From assembly GCA_005878685.1 (NCBI GenBank), contig VBLN01000111.1, positions 1 through 18,642 on the forward strand: a stretch of DNA of 18,642 nt, in the 5' to 3' direction. Source of the stretch: Deltaproteobacteria bacterium (GTDB lineage: Bacteria > Desulfobacterota > Binatia > UBA9968). Shown in pieces: positions 17,301 to 18,642 of the stretch (positions are counted from its first letter, which is position 1; each line of letters opens with the position of its first letter). Below the pieces are notes generated by a model. That model had not been told where the DNA came from, searched no databases, and saw only the letters and a list, made by a program, of their open reading frames with translations. The translations under genes and the position numbers were made by a program.

Positions 17301-17770
17301 GCTTCGGCGCCGGATCGGAGTCACGTCGGCCGTTGGGACTAGCCGTCGTCGGCGGGTTGATGGTCTCTCAGCTGTTGACGCTCTACATAACTCCCGTGAT
17401 CTATCTCTACCTTGAGTCCTTTGTGGAAAGAGTGCGGGGTTGGCGTGGAATTCGTCGCTCAGGACACGGCGCCCAGAGCCCTGCTGCGGAGGGATTCGAA
17501 GGGTGGCGGACGGAAACCGCGGATGGAGCGATGCCGCGCTCCCTCTCGCCTTCGCTTAGCAAGTCGGCAGGCCCGGGATCCTTTCGCTGGACGTTACGGG
17601 GCGTGGCGCGAAAAAAGCTCTTTGAGCTACCAATCGAGCGGATTGAGCAATCCCCTGAGTCTTCCGATATCGTCTTTGAGCTGGTCCAAGATCCCCTTGT
17701 TCTCTTCTTCCTCCGTAGGAGACCTCTTCTCACCTACCTTGGCTTCCGCGGCTTTATCTTTCACCGGTGA
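14330..17770 (+). CDS. RND efflux pump, HAE1 family (MdtB/C-like), with an unusual C-terminal tail
   Basis: An inner-membrane proton-driven drug efflux pump, 1146 aa where the family has about 1020-1050. It opens with S-I-T-G-P-F-I-Y-R-P-V-M-T-T-L, then the first transmembrane helix and L-P-V-S-D-L-P-T-V-D-F-P-T-I. The proton-relay Asp pair (F-V-V-D-D-A-I-V-M-L-E-N, D401/D402) and helix-10 Lys (G-I-V-K-K-N, K938/K939) are present, as is the final helix ending I-T-P-V-I-Y-L-Y-L (about 1018-1028). The 110 or so residues after V-R-G-W-R-G-I have no RND character, and the last 144 nt run antisense through the next gene and its terminator. The natural stop was probably lost by an indel in 17450-17620. 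The gene is translationally coupled to the adaptor (ATGA). Confidence 0.92.
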   Translation: MSITGPFIYRPVMTTLVMMGILIFGLMGYRALPVSDLPTVDFPTIVVSANLPGASPETMASSVANPLEKQFSTIAGLDSLNSVNTLGRTQITLQFNLNRNIDAAAQDVQAMIARASRDLPTTLPTPPSYRKVNPADISILQLSLSSQTLPLSTVDEYAENILAQRISMVSGVAQVDVFGSQKYAVRIQLDPNALAYRQIGIDEVLNAVQRGNVDLPMGTLDGPYRSLTLKSNGQLMKAADYRPLVVTYRNGAPVQLQDVGKVIDSVENNKVAAWYNNKPSVVLAIQRQPGANVVEVVDSVKKILPALRAQIPPSVNLEVSFDRTQSIRASVDDVQFTLVLTVCLVVLVIFLFLRNLSATVIPSLALPMSIIGTFAVMYLLGYSLDNLSLMALTLSVGFVVDDAIVMLENIVRHIEKGDGVFEAAVKGSKEIAFTILSMTLSLVAAFIPVLFMAGMLGRLLREFAVTICVAILVSGFVSLSLTPMLCSRFLRPAGSERHGRFYTVVGHFFDAMLGFYEWTLQWVLKHRLGTMVTSLLLLVVTAYLFVVVPKGFVPSEDTGQIIIFTEAAQGTSFDDMVRHQRQLDAVVSQDPNVDGFRSSVGVGGISATVNSGQLFIRLKPRSERSLSADEVIQELRPKLTAVPGVRVSLQNPPVIRVGGRLSRSLYQFTLQSPDSEELFRYAPTLEEKIRARPEFQDVNSDLQLKNPQLEIVIDRDKASALGTTTQGLSPRQIQDAFYSAYGSRQISTINTANNQYQVIMELDPKFENDPSVLSLLYIRANTGNNTAQAATAGNSLIPLISVANLKQGVGPMSVSHSGQLPSVTISFNLRPGVALGDAVNTVNELARETLPATITTGFQGTAQEFQSSIQSLWFLLAMAILVVYLVLGILYESFVHPLTILSGLPSAGLGALLVLLLFRMDLNIYGFVGIIMLIGIVKKNAIMMIDFAIEGQRSEGKSPVQAIYEGCLVRFRPIMMTTMAALMGGLPIALGFGAGSESRRPLGLAVVGGLMVSQLLTLYITPVIYLYLESFVERVRGWRGIRRSGHGAQSPAAEGFEGWRTETADGAMPRSLSPSLSKSAGPGSFRWTLRGVARKKLFELPIERIEQSPESSDIVFELVQDPLVLFFLRRRPLLTYLGFRGFIFHR
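17611..17628 (-). terminator. Intrinsic terminator fused to the stop codon of the repeat-protein gene
   Basis: On the minus strand AGCTC-AAA-GAGCT is a perfect 5 bp stem with a three-base loop, followed at once by six T. Its first bases are the last two of the TAG stop codon (17629-17627). The stem is short, so termination may be partial. On the plus strand there is no T run after it. Confidence 0.6.
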
Positions 17771-18637
17771 GGGCGGGCCTTTCACGACGGACTGGGGAAG
17801 CCCTTTAGCAGGCTCTGGCTCCCGGATTGGGGCACTGGCTTTCTCTTTCTCCTGCTCCGCCTGGTCGGGATTGTCTCGCAGTTGATACTCTCCGGATTCC
17901 AACAGGAATGGCCCCTTTTCCGGCACTAGTTTTGTATCAAGTTGAATCTTTTGTTGACTGCCGGTAGCTGTTGGCTGGCGGTTCGATTCCTGGCCTTGTG
18001 GCTGCTGCTCCCTCGAGTTGGCTACCGGCTCTAACTTCGCTGGCTCGATTCCCTTCTGCCTTAGGGCCTCGTCGATATTGGTGATCAGACCCGTGGCAGA
18101 CTGCGATTGCGGAGCCGGAGACTCGACCTTAGGGGGTTTGCTGGCTTCAACCGTAGCAGTCTTCAACGCCGGAGCGATCTCCGGCGCTTCAGGTAAACCG
18201 CTTCCATCTTTTCCTTCCTTTTTCAGAGCCGCATCAATCTGACCCACCAATTCTCCCGTGTTCGCAACCGGTGTAGCCTGATCCTCAACCTTCGGGAGAT
18301 CCGAAGTCGGAGTATTAGAGGCTAAATTCTGTGACCCATCGGAGATCCCTTTTTGTTTTAAGGACTCATCGATCTTGCTGACGAGCTGAGGATCGCGGGT
18401 TGCCTCGACTTGAGCTTTCTCGTTGCTGGCGAATGGGTTGAGCCCCCTCCACATAGAGGCAAAGAAGCCGTCTGATTGCTGTTGAGGGACCTGGTCTTTG
18501 TTGTTGCGCGCCTCTACCTTCTGAGCTCCGTTTTCCTTCTTATCCGAAGAAGAGAAGGGATTGAGAGTATCCAGAACGCGCGAAAACATTCCCCTTTGGA
18601 CCCCCGGCTCTTCGTACACCACCTCTTTTTTCTCCAC
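17627..18637 (-). CDS. Low-complexity repeat protein with LNPF and ID-x-L-KQKG modules, unknown function, start uncertain
   Basis: I do not recognise this family. At least 336 residues, rich in Pro, Glu, Lys, Gln and Ser, probably mostly disordered. Two modules repeat. The first, G-(M/F)-F-x6-L-N-P-F, occurs at residues 16-28 and 57-69, followed by S-S-D-K or S-N-E-K, and echoes in the last residues (G-L-L-N-P-L-D-W). The second, 17 residues, occurs at 82-98, 127-143 and 181-197 with the pattern L-(V/I)-x-x-I-D-x-(A/S)-L-(K/R)-(Q/K)-(K/E)-G. The C-terminal 25 residues are predicted helical. No signal peptide is visible from the GTG at 18637, but the frame stays open to the window edge, so the true start may lie beyond it. 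Convergent with the RND operon and ended by its own terminator. A linker or scaffold role is only a guess. Confidence 0.72.
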   Translation of the reverse strand: MEKKEVVYEEPGVQRGMFSRVLDTLNPFSSSDKKENGAQKVEARNNKDQVPQQQSDGFFASMWRGLNPFASNEKAQVEATRDPQLVSKIDESLKQKGISDGSQNLASNTPTSDLPKVEDQATPVANTGELVGQIDAALKKEGKDGSGLPEAPEIAPALKTATVEASKPPKVESPAPQSQSATGLITNIDEALRQKGIEPAKLEPVANSREQQPQGQESNRQPTATGSQQKIQLDTKLVPEKGPFLLESGEYQLRDNPDQAEQEKEKASAPIREPEPAKGLPQSVVKGPPSPVKDKAAEAKVGEKRSPTEEEENKGILDQLKDDIGRLRGLLNPLDW

Positions 18638-18642
18638 GAGGT

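Noticed and set aside
17450..17610. A small gene between the second RND pump and the repeat protein
   Set aside because: No frame here shows a plausible start with a ribosome site, and the translated stretches have no recognisable domain.
17412..17885. A 157-codon plus-strand open frame over the end of the second RND gene
   Set aside because: It runs in a different frame across the pump's last codons and the antisense of the repeat-protein gene. It has no ribosome site or family features.

Overview
The window is bacterial, Gram-negative in cell plan, with moderately high GC. It carries two complete-looking tripartite efflux systems (outer-membrane TolC-type channel, periplasmic adaptor, RND pump), a lipoprotein, and a molybdenum hydroxylase. 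No rRNA, tRNA, phage gene, transposase or CRISPR array was seen, and no marker allows a firm lineage. The CACGAAG-type intergenic repeat and the gene mix are what I would expect from an uncultured soil or sediment bacterium; that is inference.

Layout. Positions 1-3764 read rightwards: a possible C-terminal tail of an upstream gene, an inverted repeat (55-140), a xanthine dehydrogenase-family molybdopterin subunit, a small coiled-coil/TPR lipoprotein, and an exported cyclase-family hydrolase. Positions 3761-11684 read leftwards as one tightly packed operon: TetR regulator, TolC-type channel, adaptor, RND pump, MFS exporter. Its genes overlap or nearly touch (an ATGA overlap, then 19 and 14 nt overlaps, then a 19 nt gap). 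A 140 bp divergent control region (11685-11824) holds a good sigma-70-type promoter and two interlocked palindromes for the TetR operon. From it a second operon runs rightwards: TolC-type channel, MdtA-like adaptor, MdtB/C-like RND pump (11825-17770). The right edge holds a leftward gene for a low-complexity protein with two kinds of internal repeat, and its terminator.

The main surprise is damage. Both adaptors and the first RND pump are interrupted by short out-of-frame deletions inside conserved sequence. The first TolC gene has a one-base slip in a G5/C5 tract that separates its signal peptide from its body. The second RND pump has an odd ~110-residue tail running antisense into the next gene. 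The flanking metabolic genes, the regulator, the MFS gene and the second TolC gene look intact. Either both pumps are decaying, or the assembly is faulty at these points; reads spanning the sites would decide.

The most novel-looking object is the right-edge protein (17627-18637, minus), with repeated LNPF modules and three copies of a 17-residue ID-[EA]-L-K/R-Q-K-G module that I cannot match to a known family.
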